DNA from: Microbacterium sp. CH12i
GTDB taxonomy: Bacteria; Actinomycetota; Actinomycetes; Actinomycetales; Microbacteriaceae
DNA length: 64,000 nucleotides
Direction of reading: 5' to 3'
Assembly: GCF_000685355.1 (NCBI RefSeq)
Contig: NZ_JHET01000001.1
Location: 124,001-188,000, forward strand
Position numbers and translations under genes: made by a program. Each line of letters starts with the position of its first letter. Within the stretch, counting starts at the first letter, position 1. The notes below the pieces were generated by a model. It was not told the DNA's origin. It did not search any database and saw only the letters and a list, made by a program, of their open reading frames with translations. Positions 9,074-18,260 of this stretch are shown here, in pieces.

Positions 9074-9146
9074 TCACAGACGTTCAGCGAGATTTAATGA
9101 AGATGCCCTGGCCGGAAATGTCACGGTCGGGTAACGTCGTTGTCAT

Positions 9147-9219
9147 CGCGGCGATCCGGGTGGCCCCGGGCTTCAGCTCATACCTGAGGGCGTTGTGGGT
9201 TCGACTCCCGCCGTCGCGT
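9147..9219 (+). tRNA. tRNA-like structure with CAU anticodon, atypical D arm
   Basis: A cloverleaf can be drawn. Acceptor CGCGGCG 9147-9153 pairs with CGTCGCG 9212-9218 (7 bp, one G-U). The T arm GTGGG-TTCGACT-CCCGC is at 9195-9211. The anticodon arm TTCAG-CTCATAC-CTGAG is at 9172-9188, with CAT at 9179-9181. The D region 9154-9171 (CCGG stem) lacks the usual AGC...GG consensus. C1 pairs with G72, so it is not an initiator. CCA is not encoded. A TAACGT -10-like box ends 10 bases upstream. It is either a noncanonical Met/Ile2 tRNA or a tRNA mimic. Confidence 0.5.
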
Positions 9220-9228
9220 CTAACGCAG

Positions 9229-9798
9229 TCATGATCCGTCGAGGTCGGCCGGGCTATCCGTAGCGCTCGAGAGTTCTGGTGTCTTCTTCAGCAGCCGGGT
9301 CAGCAGATCGTTGAGCTGATCCACCTCTGCGTCGCTGAGATCCGCCAGGACGATCTCCTGCCCCTGCAGCGACAGCGGTTTCATGGCGTCATGCATGTCG
9401 GCGCCCGCGCGAGTGAGATACAGATGGCGGGAGCCGCGCTTGCCATCTGCCGAAACGATGAGCTCTCGGACGATGAGGGTGTTGACGCTCTTGGACACGA
9501 TCGCCTTGTTCATCGCCACGAACTCGGAGATGTCGGTTGAGGTCGAGCCCGGGCGGAGAGCCAGTGCCGAGATGACGCGCCAATCGTTCGTCCCCAGATT
9601 GAATGCCTGGCGAAGCAGTCGGGATTCGCGCCAGACGAGTGCATTCGAAAGCAGGTGCAGCAGTCGCGGTGTGAAACTGCCGGGGTCGAGGGCATTTTCG
9701 AGCGGCGTGGTGATGACCTCGGATGCGCCGACGAAGACGGATCCCGAATTCATATCCGTCTCGCCCGTCACCTGCACTCCATTCCAGCGGCGGATCAT
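9229..9798 (-). CDS. MarR-family transcriptional regulator
   Basis: Encodes up to 189 residues; the start is uncertain, and ATG codons at 9798 and at the MNSGSV segment are both possible. The core from LLHLLSNALVW onward is a MarR winged helix: LGTNDWRVISALALRPGSTS, recognition helix FVAMNKAIVSKSVNTL, wing DGKRGSRHLYLTRAG. MarR dimers repress by binding short palindromes and release DNA when they bind small, often aromatic or sugar-derived, ligands. It is transcribed toward 9,229 at the edge of the sugar cluster. Three related palindromes in the 11.5-kb divergent promoter are its likely targets. Confidence 0.85.
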   Translation of the reverse strand: MIRRWNGVQVTGETDMNSGSVFVGASEVITTPLENALDPGSFTPRLLHLLSNALVWRESRLLRQAFNLGTNDWRVISALALRPGSTSTDISEFVAMNKAIVSKSVNTLIVRELIVSADGKRGSRHLYLTRAGADMHDAMKPLSLQGQEIVLADLSDAEVDQLNDLLTRLLKKTPELSSATDSPADLDGS

Positions 9799-9916
9799 GT
9801 CGAAATCCGCGTGGAGAGTCTACCCAGCAACTGTACGGCCACGGGGTGCGCGCGTGCGGATGCTGCGGCCGACATTCTCGGCAGAAGGAGCCGAGGATGG
9901 CGGCCGCAGCGTGTCA

Positions 9917-11398
9917 TCAGTGCGCCTGCGCGGCGAGGGCCGCCGTGTCGATGTGGGCGATCGATCGGGTGTCCTGGAATGCGCGGATGCCCTCGATGCC
10001 CTGCTCGCGACCCATGCCGGACTGCTTCATACCGCCGAACGGTGCGCGCAGGTCGAGGCGAGTTGCGCCGTGGTCGTTGACCCAGACGTAGCCGCAGACC
10101 AGTTGGGACCCGACACGGTTGGCGGCGTCCACGTCCGCTGTCCACACGGAGCCGCACAGGCCACTCCATGTGTCGTTGGCCGCGGCAACAGCCTCGTCTT
10201 CGGTGGCGAACGGGATGATCGGGATGACTGGACCGAACTGTTCTTCGGTGACCACGCGCAGCGTCGGGTCGGGGTCGATCACGATCGCCGGACGCAGGAA
10301 GTTGCCGCCGGCCAGGTCACCACCCGGTAGCTCGCCGAATTCGCGGACGTCGGCGCCAGCATCCTTGGCCTCTTGGATGAGGTCTGCGACGAACGCCTTC
10401 TGCGCAGGGGAGTGCAGCGGGCCCATCGTGGTGCCCTCGTCGAGTCCGTAGCCGATGACTGCCTTCTCGAGTCGGGCCGTGAGGCCGTCGACCAGTTCGT
10501 CGAGACGCGAGTGGTGCACGTACAGACGCTTAGCGTTCATGCAGATCTGGCCCGTCGTGTCGAACACGGCGGCGTAAATGCGGTCCAGGTGGGTGTCATC
10601 GAGGATCGCGTCTTCGAGGAAGACCGCAGCGTCGTTTCCGCCCAGCTCGAGGGTTACGCGAGTCAGCGACTGGGAAGCGACTTCCATGATCCGCTTGCCG
10701 CCGCCGACGCTGCCGGTGAAGCAGACTTTCGCGACGTCCGAGATCAGGGCGCCCATGTTCTCGTCCTTGCCGGTGACGACGTTCAGCACGCCGGCGGGCA
10801 GCTTCTCAGCGATTCGCTGCACGACACGAGTGGTTGCCAGCGGTGTCGTGGGCGGGGGCTTGACGATCACGGTGTTGCCGGCGAGCAGCGCTTGCGGCAG
10901 TGCGGCGGCGAGGATCGCGATCGGCCAGTTGAACGGCACGATCACGGTGACTACGCCGAGCGGCTGGTACGAGATGGTTGTCTCGACCGGAATGCCCGGA
11001 ACTACCGGCAGCACCTTTTCGGCCTCGACCTCGTCGGCCAGCATGAGCGCCAGGTTCCAGCGGATCTCGAAGACGAGTGAGTCGACCCAGGCTTCGAGGC
11101 GGACCTTGCCGTTCTCCTGCGACAGGATGGCGGCATCTGCGTCACGCTCCTCGGCGATCCCCTCGAGAGCAGCGCGCATCTGCTCTGCGCGTTCCGTGGC
11201 GCTCAAGGCCGACCACGCGGGGAACGCGGCGCTGGCCGCGGCGACCGCATCGTCGACATCCTTCAGGCTCGCGGATGCCGCGGATCCCACTGTGACGCCC
11301 GGTTTGCCCGGGTCTGCGACGGTGAGCGTGTCCACTGTCTGACGCGCGGCACCCCCGATGTACAGCCCGGTATGGACTGTCTCCAACATTTCAGTCAT
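9917..11398 (-). CDS. NAD(P)-dependent aldehyde dehydrogenase
   Basis: About 493 residues from the ATG at 11398, which follows GAGAGGTG by 10-11 bases. It shows the full ALDH signature: PFNWPIAILAAALPQALLAG, the general-base region TLELGGNDAAVFLED, and the nucleophile region TTGQICMNAKRLYVHHSR with the active-site Cys. The C-terminus is FGGMKQSGMGREQG. It oxidises an aldehyde to the acid in the cytosol. It is transcribed divergently from the split transketolase, and the shared promoter holds three operator-like palindromes. The aldehyde may be a product of the sugar pathway encoded across the promoter. Confidence 0.9.
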   Translation of the reverse strand: MTEMLETVHTGLYIGGAARQTVDTLTVADPGKPGVTVGSAASASLKDVDDAVAAASAAFPAWSALSATERAEQMRAALEGIAEERDADAAILSQENGKVRLEAWVDSLVFEIRWNLALMLADEVEAEKVLPVVPGIPVETTISYQPLGVVTVIVPFNWPIAILAAALPQALLAGNTVIVKPPPTTPLATTRVVQRIAEKLPAGVLNVVTGKDENMGALISDVAKVCFTGSVGGGKRIMEVASQSLTRVTLELGGNDAAVFLEDAILDDTHLDRIYAAVFDTTGQICMNAKRLYVHHSRLDELVDGLTARLEKAVIGYGLDEGTTMGPLHSPAQKAFVADLIQEAKDAGADVREFGELPGGDLAGGNFLRPAIVIDPDPTLRVVTEEQFGPVIPIIPFATEDEAVAAANDTWSGLCGSVWTADVDAANRVGSQLVCGYVWVNDHGATRLDLRAPFGGMKQSGMGREQGIEGIRAFQDTRSIAHIDTAALAAQAH

Positions 11399-11470
11399 GA
11401 CGATCAAACACCTCTCTGTGTCTTCCTCATTGCTTTTGCTTCCCATGGCGAACACACCCATGTGTGCCGT

Positions 11471-11524
11471 TAAGCAAGTGTATGCCGCTAAACAAGTTTA
11501 TGCTCATTCCTGTTTACTTGTAAA
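11471..11524. promoter_or_regulatory. Three operator-like palindromes in the divergent ALDH/transketolase promoter
   Basis: TAAGCAAGTGTA (11471-11482), TAAACAAGTTTA (11489-11500) and TTTACTTGTAAA (11513-11524) share a 5+2+5 dyad architecture. The second and third are perfect. Their centres are 18 and 24 bp apart. The 12-13 bp dyad size suits MarR proteins, and a MarR gene lies nearby at 9229-9798. They probably switch both transcripts together. Confidence 0.65.
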
Positions 11525-11639
11525 GTGAACCGTGTTACCGTCACTCATCGGGCGCAAGAGTCCAAGCCCGAAAGCAGAATAACGTCGATGAAGACACCGC
11601 AACCGGTCCCTCGTCGACCCACTGACGAGGAGGCGCGAG

Positions 11640-12521
11640 ATGGGCGCAAAGATGACCCTTCAGAGCAGCGGAATTCCGCATAGCGTGAGCGAGCTGGAAG
11701 ACCTGGCTTTCGAGCTGAGATCGAAGCTGCTCCACCTGTGCGGAACGTACGAGGGCGCTGTTCACATCGGCGGTGACCTTTCGGCGGCCGACATCTTCAC
11801 AGCGCTGTACCACTACGGACTAGACGTCGATCCGACCGACCTGCGCAATCCCGCGCGCGACCGTTTCGTCCTGAGTAAGGGCCACGCGGCAGTGTGCATG
11901 TACATCGCGATGTCGATGCGCGGCTTCTTCTCGTACGAGGGCATCGTCGACACTTACGGACAGCTCGACAGTGCCTACGGCATGCATCCCTGCAAAGTGC
12001 AGCTGCCCGGAGTTGAGTGCTCGACCGGATCGCTTGGTCACGGATTGCCCCTTGCCGTGGGTATGGCACTGAGTGGCCGTGGCCGTGGCGAATCGCACCG
12101 CGTGGTGTGTCTGCTCGGGGATGGCGAGACAGGGGAGGGCTCAGTGTGGGAGGCCGCGATGGCAGCCCGCAGCAACGAGCTGGGCAACCTGGTCGCCTTC
12201 GTAGACCGTAACCGGCAGCTGATGACGAGTTTCGCCGAAGAGCGTGTCGTATTCGAACCGTATCCCGACAAGTGGGCCGCATTCGGCTGGAACGTCGTTC
12301 ACATCGACGGCCACGATATGGGTCAGCTTGTCGGAGCGATCGATGCACTACCGGCCACGGACAGTGATCGGCCGACCGTGGTGATCTGCGAAACCGTCAA
12401 GGGCAAGGGGGTCGATTTCATGGAGCACAATCTTGCCTGGCACGCCGGATCCCTCGGCGCCGCTGACCTGGAGCGGGCGATGGCCGCGCTCGAAGCATCC
12501 CACATGAAGGAGCCCGCCTGA
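11640..12521 (+). CDS. Transketolase-like protein, N-terminal (TPP-binding) subunit
   Basis: Encodes 293 residues, the size of the N-terminal half of a split transketolase. ALYHYGL and FVLSKGHAAVCMY are followed by ECSTGSLGHGLPLAVGMAL. The thiamine-diphosphate motif LLGDGETGEGSVWEAA ends in FVDRNRQLM. A GAGGAGG ribosome site sits 6-7 bases before the ATG. It overlaps the C-terminal subunit by 1 bp (TGATG), so the two are made together. It transfers a two-carbon ketol unit. Because no sugar kinase is encoded nearby, the substrate may be non-phosphorylated. Confidence 0.88.
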   Translation: MGAKMTLQSSGIPHSVSELEDLAFELRSKLLHLCGTYEGAVHIGGDLSAADIFTALYHYGLDVDPTDLRNPARDRFVLSKGHAAVCMYIAMSMRGFFSYEGIVDTYGQLDSAYGMHPCKVQLPGVECSTGSLGHGLPLAVGMALSGRGRGESHRVVCLLGDGETGEGSVWEAAMAARSNELGNLVAFVDRNRQLMTSFAEERVVFEPYPDKWAAFGWNVVHIDGHDMGQLVGAIDALPATDSDRPTVVICETVKGKGVDFMEHNLAWHAGSLGAADLERAMAALEASHMKEPA

Positions 12522-13485
12522 TGCCTGTCACGTTTACATTCGGAGAAATGCTCTCGGCCCGATCGGTTATCGGGACCACCCTCGCCGAACTCGGCGACGA
12601 CTACCCGAATCTCTGGGTGCTGACACCTGACATCGGTGCCACCCTGGTGGAGTTCCGCGACAAGTTCCCCGAGCGTTTCCTCGACGTGGGCCTCGCAGAG
12701 CAGGCGTGCGTCGGCATCGCGGCTGGCCTCGCGTACGACGGGAACATCCCGGTCGTGTCGGGGATGCTGCCATTCCTCAGCATGCGCGCGCTTGAACAGG
12801 TGCGTTCTGACGTCTGCTACCCCAACCTGCCGGTGAAGATCATCGGTACGCATGGCGGGCTCGTCGGCAATGGTGGCTCGACTCACTACGCCGTCGAAGA
12901 CCTTGCGCTCATGTGCGCGCTGACGAATATGACGGTTACCTCGATCGGTGACCCGATCATGGTCGGCGAGATCCTGCGCCAGTCGATGACCATGGACGGC
13001 CCGATCTACATCCGCCTCGCCGTCGGCAAGAAAGACAAGGTGCTGTACGAGCCCGGCGAGCACGACTTCCGCATTGGCAAGGGCATTATTGCCCGACAGG
13101 GGACCGACGCCACGATCTTCACCCATGGCACGGTCGTCGCCCAGGCGCTGGATGCCGCCGTCGAGCTCGAGCGCGAAGGCTTCTCGGTGCGCGTCGTCGA
13201 CATGTTCACCCTCAAACCGATCGATGAAGAACTCATCATGCAGTGCGCGCAGGAGACCGGCGGACGTTTCGTCGTGCTTGAGGACCACCTCGCCTACGGC
13301 GGGCTCGCTTCCCGGGTCGCTGACGTGATCGCCGATCGTGGCATCCATCTGACGCCTTCGAGCGTCTCGGTATCCCGCAGGTCTACGCCGGGTTTGGCGA
13401 CGACGAAGAGCTGCGCGACAAACACGGTTATGGCCTCGCCGCCACGATCGCCGCCAGCCGCAGGGTCATCGCCGCCGGTGACTGA
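12521..13485 (+). pseudogene. Transketolase-like protein, C-terminal subunit, frame broken near the end
   Basis: Pyrimidine-binding and C-terminal transketolase domains: PERFLDVGLAEQACVGIAAG is near residue 50 and includes the catalytic Glu, then GGLVGNGGSTHYAVEDLALM, then the C-terminal VRVVDMFTLKPIDEELI. At about 13350 the frame slips. The natural tail (DAFERLGIPQVYAGFGDDEE, then RDKHGYGLAATIAASRRVI) continues in the next frame to a TGA at 13483-13485. The reconstruction gives about 321 residues. One base is missing next to CTG-ACG. It forms the enzyme with the upstream subunit. Confidence 0.85.
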
Positions 13486-13523
13486 ACGCTCGTAACCCAC
13501 CCGCTCGCTCAATGGAGAGATGA

Positions 13524-14591
13524 ATGAGAACAGTCGCAGTCACTAGGATCGGGAGTCTCCGAGACCCCGACGAGTCAACACGCGGGATCATCGGTGTAGT
13601 TGATATGCCGCAACCCGAGCTCGGCCCCGAAGACGTCCGCATCAAAGTCGCGTACTCCGCGATCTGCGGTTCGGACCCGCACCTGGCAGAAGGGTACTTC
13701 GGCACTGAAGTGCCGATCGGGCTCGGACACGAGCTGTCGGGTGTGGTCGAAGCGCTGGGTGCCGCAGCGCATCGCAACGGCCTTCGCGAGGGCGATCGAG
13801 TCGCGGGCAATTTCCTTCGCTTCTGCGGGGCCTGCACGCCTTGCCGTGCGGGGCGGCAGCAGTTCTGCGAACACATCCAGGACTACAATCGCCCCGGAAT
13901 GGCCGAGACGGTCACGTGGCACGAGTCGCAGGTGTACGCGCTGCCCGACTCGGTGTCGCTGCTGAAGGGGTGCCTGCTCGAGCCCACGTCGGTCGCAGTG
14001 CGGATTGCCGACAAAGCTCACGTCAAGGTCGGTGACCGCGTGGTCATCTGCGGCGGCGGCCCGATCGGTCAGCTCGCGTTGCAGGTCCTGAAAATGAGCG
14101 GCGCCACCTCCCTGACGATGATCGAGCCCATCGCCGAGCGTCGCGAAATGGCGCTGCGCCACGGGGCGGATGCTGTCATCGACCCGACCGCTGAGGACCA
14201 GTACGCACGCGCCGACGAAATCACCGGCAGGAGCGGCTTCGACGTCGTGATCGACGCATCGGGAGCGTCGCGCGCGGTGCGGGGGTTGCTGGACATCGCG
14301 GCCAAGGGCGCGACCGTCATCTACGGGGCTATGTATCCGCACGACTTCGAGATGCCCGTCAACCTGTCGGACTACCTGTATCTGAAGGAGCTGACGCTCA
14401 CCGGTGTGTTCGTCTCGCCTTACGCGTTCCCGCGGGCGCTGCAGATCCTCCCCTACCTCGAACTCGACGAGCTCACCCGCGCCGTTTTTGATCTGGAGGA
14501 CGCTGCCGAGGCATTCTCCGTGCACGTGAGCGGTATCCATCCGAAAGTCGTGCTGCGCTGCAACGACATCGACGAAGCGAGCGCGTCATGA
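13524..14591 (+). CDS. Zinc-dependent alcohol/polyol dehydrogenase (MDR family)
   Basis: Encodes 355 residues. The catalytic zinc ligands are in AICGSDPH and GHELSG. The four-cysteine structural zinc loop is FCGACTPCRAGRQQFC. The Rossmann motif is VICGGGPIGQLALQV. This is the sorbitol/threonine-dehydrogenase branch of medium-chain dehydrogenases, which oxidise a secondary hydroxyl to a ketone with NAD. It lies 38 bp after the transketolase and overlaps the ABC ATPase start by 4 bp (ATGA). It probably acts on the imported sugar or polyol. Confidence 0.9.
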   Translation: MRTVAVTRIGSLRDPDESTRGIIGVVDMPQPELGPEDVRIKVAYSAICGSDPHLAEGYFGTEVPIGLGHELSGVVEALGAAAHRNGLREGDRVAGNFLRFCGACTPCRAGRQQFCEHIQDYNRPGMAETVTWHESQVYALPDSVSLLKGCLLEPTSVAVRIADKAHVKVGDRVVICGGGPIGQLALQVLKMSGATSLTMIEPIAERREMALRHGADAVIDPTAEDQYARADEITGRSGFDVVIDASGASRAVRGLLDIAAKGATVIYGAMYPHDFEMPVNLSDYLYLKELTLTGVFVSPYAFPRALQILPYLELDELTRAVFDLEDAAEAFSVHVSGIHPKVVLRCNDIDEASAS

Positions 14592-16122
14592 CGGTAGTCG
14601 ATCAGATGAGCGTGACGACATCGGCACTCGAAGCTCGCAACATCGTCAAACGCTTCGATGGTGTGCACGCGTTGAACGGCGCGCAGTTTGAGGTGCGAAG
14701 CGGAGAAATCCACGCGCTCCTCGGCGAGAACGGTGCAGGCAAATCGACGCTCATCAAGGTACTCACGGGAATCTATGCACCGGATGCCGGAACGCTGCGA
14801 CGGAACGGCGAGGAGGTCGAATTCCCCAACGTGCGCGTGGCCAACCGGGCTGGTGTCGTGGCGTTGTACCAGGAGCTGTCCATCATTCCGACGCTCAGCG
14901 TTGCGGAGAACATTCTGCTCGGTGATCAGGCGCCTTCACGCGGCGGGGTCGTGCAGTGGGGAGCCATGCGTCGCCGCGCACGTGAGCAGCTGAACCGCCT
15001 TCACCAGAAGCTCCCGCTGGGCAAGCTTGCGGGGGAGCTGTCGCCGGTGCAGCAGACCATGGTCGCGTTCGCCCGCGCACTGGCGACCGATGCGCAGATC
15101 ATGATCTTGGACGAGCCGACCGCCTCGCTCACCGACACCGAAATCACCGAGCTGTTCAAGGTGCTGCGTAGTCTGCGCGACGAGGGTGTGGCCATCGTCT
15201 ATGTGTCGCACCGTCTCGAGGAGGTCTTCGAACTCTGCGATCGCCTCACGATCATGCGCAACGGCGAGACGATCATCACGAAGGATGTCGCCGACTCCAA
15301 CATCGACGAGGTCATCTCGAACATGGTCGGCCGTCCTGGCGGAGAGCTGTATCCGGAACGCACGACTGTCACGAAGGAAGTGGCCTTCGCTGTGGAAGGC
15401 CTGGACGGTCGGCGCGTCAAGGATGTCTCCTTCACCGCTTTCAAAGGCGAAGTACTCGGAATCGGAGGCCTCGCGGGCTCGGGCCGAAGCGAGCTGTTGC
15501 GCATCTTGTCCGGGGCCCAAAAGCATTCGGCCGGAACCATATCGATCGGGAACAAGACCCTGCCGAACTCGCCCGGGGTCGGCAGAGCGTTGGACGCAGG
15601 AATCGCACTCGTTCCGGAGGAACGCCGGACCCAGGGCGTGATCCTCGGCACGACGATCCGCGACAACATCGCCCTGGCCAACATTCCGGCCGTGAGCTCG
15701 TTCGGTCTCGTATCAAATGCGCGCATCTCCGACATCGTCGGCAAGGGAATGGGTGATCTGCACATCAAAGCCCGAAGTCAGAGACAGGCGGTCGGCGAGC
15801 TGTCCGGCGGCAACCAGCAGAAGGTTGTGCTCGCAAGATGCTAGCCCGGAGACCCAAAGTGCTTCTCATGGATGAGCCGACCCGCGGCATCGACGTGGGC
15901 ACGAAGGCGGAGATCTATCGCCTGATCCGAGAGCTTGCGGCCGGCGGAACGACGGTGGTCGCGGTGAGCTCGGAACTCCCTGAGCTCATCGGCATGAGCG
16001 ACAGGGTTCTGATCATGCACGAAGGGCGGATCTCTGGTGAGGTCGCGGCCTTGGAAGCGGACGAGGAAGTCCTGCTGGCGTACTGCTACGGAAAGGCTGA
16101 TTCACATGACCACGACGCGTAA
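14588..16122 (+). pseudogene. Sugar ABC transporter ATPase (two NBDs), frame broken by one base
   Basis: Tandem ATPase of the ribose/xylose type, about 512 residues when rejoined. NBD1 has Walker A LLGENGAGKST and Walker B IMILDEPTAS. Its signature region reads GELSPVQQTMVAFARAL, in place of LSGGQ. NBD2 has the degenerate Walker A GGLAGSGRSELL, signature [12 protein letters not shown], and after the break Walker [15 protein letters not shown]. The break is at about 15836, where one base is missing between GTGCTCGC and AAGATGCTAG; VVLAKMLARRP would be restored. It energises the importer with the permease and lipoprotein that follow. Confidence 0.9.
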
Positions 16123-17100
16123 CCCAGGCCTGGAGGACACATCAGATAGCAGAGCCGTCCCCCGCCAATCGATAGGACAGACGCTACTCTCATCCGGCAC
16201 GGTGCTCGCCCTCGTCGCGCTCATCATCTTCTTCTTCGCGATGCGGCCGGACGTCTTCCTCAGCTTCACCAATGTGCGCAACATCCTCTATCAGGTGGCG
16301 ATCCTGGCGATCGTCGCGGGAGCGCAGACCATTGTCATGGTCGTGGGCGATTTTGATCTATCGGTTGCGGCGACATCTGCCTGGCGGGCGCGGTAGCGGC
16401 CTCAATGATGCTGGGAGGCGTTCCAGTGGCCATTGCCATCGCGGTGGCGCTCATCGTCGGACTGCTTGTTGGAGTGATCAACGGCGCGCTTGTGGCCTAT
16501 TTGAATCTGTCTGCGTTCGTCGCGACGCTGGCGACTCTGACCTCGGTGACCGGCCTCGCATTCCTCGTGACCGACGGGACGACACTGTTCAATCTGCCGC
16601 CGGAGTTCAATTTCCTCGGGCAGGGCCGGTTCCTCGAGATCCCGCTGCCGGTCTTCATCGCGATCGGCATCTCAGCAATCCTCTGGTTCTTCCTCAAGTT
16701 CACGACGCTGGGACGTCGGTGGTACGCGATCGGTGGCAACGCCGAAGTCTCGCGCCTTTCCGGCATCAACGTCAAGCGAGCGCGACTGCTGGCATTCGCC
16801 GTTGCCGGACTCGTGTCGGCGATCGCCGGAGTGCTTCTAGCGGCGAGATTGGGCAGCGCGAGTGCGGTTCAGGGCGAGGACAACTTGCTGTTTTCTGTCG
16901 CCGCCGTGTTCCTGGGAATGACGATCGTCCGCTCCGGCGCAGCGAACATCGTCGGCACCATGGTCGGTGTCGGGATCATCGGCGTGATGAGCAATGGCCT
17001 GAACATCCTCGGCGTGAACGCTTACGTCCAACAAGTGGTGACGGGCTTGATCATCATCGCCGCGGTCACCCTGTCGTCCTTCAAAACCAGGGAGAGGTAG
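16106..17100 (+). pseudogene. Sugar ABC transporter permease, frame broken by one base
   Basis: RbsC/XylH-type permease, about 331 residues with roughly ten transmembrane helices. ATG at 16106 overlaps the ATPase gene by 17 bp. The N-terminal part ends at VMVVGDFDLSVAAT, a conserved family motif. The rest (ICLAGAVAASMMLGG, LGRRWYAIGGNAEVSRLSGI, LGSASAVQGEDNLLFSVAAV) is in the next frame to 17100. The slip is near 16374. GGNxxxARLSGI-type cytoplasmic loops are hallmarks of this permease family. Confidence 0.9.
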
Positions 17101-17181
17101 TCCCAGCGGCATCGCCGGGGCGGCCCGACTCCGCCCGGAGCCAATTCAACACCCAACGCAATGAAACAAAGGAGTAGACAC

Positions 17182-18171
17182 GTGCGTACTAAATTCAAGG
17201 CCCTCGCAGCTGTCGCCGTAGCGGCAACGATCACGCTGACAGGATGTTCGAGTTCAGGTGGTGGTGGTGCGGCTGGCGGATCAGACGAGCCATTCAAGGT
17301 CATCGCTTTCACTTCCGGGAATCAGACTCCGATCGGCGCCTGGTGGGTCAAGACCGTTCAGACCCAGGCTGACGAGCTCGGCTGGGATCTCACGATGATC
17401 CAAGGCGACTTCGACTTCCAGAAAATGAATCCCGCCGTCGAGAGCGCGATCGGTCAGGGTGCCGATGTGATTCTCAATGGCTTCACCGATGTCGCCTCCA
17501 TTGGTTCCATCGTGACTGCGGCGAAGGACGCCGAGATTCCTATCGTCGCGATAGACGCTGCGACCGAACCGACCGACGCCTTCGTGGCCAACATCACGTC
17601 CGACCAGCAGGGCATCGTCGATCAGACCCTCGGAGAACTCGACGAAACGCTGGACGGGCTTAAAGGCAAGACCGTTATGGTCATCGGGCACGATCCGCAC
17701 CCCGGCATCCGTCTTCGGGCCGGCCTCGCCGAGGAGGCGCTCACCAAAGCGGGCGCTACGATCGCTGGCGGAGGGATCCAGAAGGTGACTTCGCCCGCGA
17801 CCGGGCGCACCGAGGCGCTCGCGCTTGTGGCCGATTATCTGACCGCGAACCCGGGTGGTCTCGATGCTGTCTGGGTCGGCTGGGACGACGCCGCCCTGGG
17901 TGCGGCTCAGGCGATCACCGAAGCGGGGGCCGACGGCAAAGTGACCGGCGTCGACGCGACCAGCGAGGCGATCGCCGGGATCGAGGCCGGAGGAGCATTC
18001 TTGGCCACGGTAGAGCAGCCCTGGCCGTCGATCTTCGATGAGTTGCTGGAGTACGTGCTCGCGTACCAGGAGGACGGGACGATGCCCGCCGAGAATTTCG
18101 AGGCCGTCGCGACGACGCTCGTCAACAAGACAAACGCGTCCGACATCACTCCCTCGGACAAGCTCGAGTAG
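17182..18171 (+). CDS. Sugar-binding lipoprotein of the ABC importer (PBP type I)
   Basis: Encodes 329 residues. GTG at 17182 is chosen because AAAGGAG lies 7 bases upstream. The signal peptide ends in a lipobox TLTGCSSS near residue 23, so the protein is a lipid-anchored extracytoplasmic receptor. The fold is the ribose/galactose-binding type: KMNPAVESAIGQGADVILNG, IPIVAIDAA and GQGADVI-type segments, and DAVWVGWDDAALGAAQA. It delivers substrate to the upstream permease and ATPase. The ligand cannot be read from sequence. The downstream epimerase and dehydrogenases suggest a pentose, a rare sugar or a polyol. Confidence 0.9.
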   Translation: MRTKFKALAAVAVAATITLTGCSSSGGGGAAGGSDEPFKVIAFTSGNQTPIGAWWVKTVQTQADELGWDLTMIQGDFDFQKMNPAVESAIGQGADVILNGFTDVASIGSIVTAAKDAEIPIVAIDAATEPTDAFVANITSDQQGIVDQTLGELDETLDGLKGKTVMVIGHDPHPGIRLRAGLAEEALTKAGATIAGGGIQKVTSPATGRTEALALVADYLTANPGGLDAVWVGWDDAALGAAQAITEAGADGKVTGVDATSEAIAGIEAGGAFLATVEQPWPSIFDELLEYVLAYQEDGTMPAENFEAVATTLVNKTNASDITPSDKLE

Positions 18172-18179
18172 CCCATCTC

Positions 18180-18219
18180 CGCGCAGCGGGGCTCCGGGCG
18201 ACCGGTGCCCCGCTGCGCG
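18180..18219 (+). terminator. Strong hairpin after the binding-protein gene
   Basis: CGCGCAGCGGGGC (18180-18192) pairs perfectly with GCCCCGCTGCGCG (18207-18219), a 13-bp GC stem with a 14-nt loop. No T-run follows. Hairpins at this place in ABC operons often stabilise the binding-protein mRNA or reduce read-through, which would allow more lipoprotein than membrane components. Confidence 0.6.
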
Positions 18220-18260
18220 GGCCACCCGCCACATCATCACTCTCCTTGAAAGGAATCTCC

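Noticed and set aside
9147..9219. Initiator tRNA-fMet
   Set aside because: The first pair is C-G and the anticodon stem lacks three consecutive G-C pairs, so initiator features are absent.
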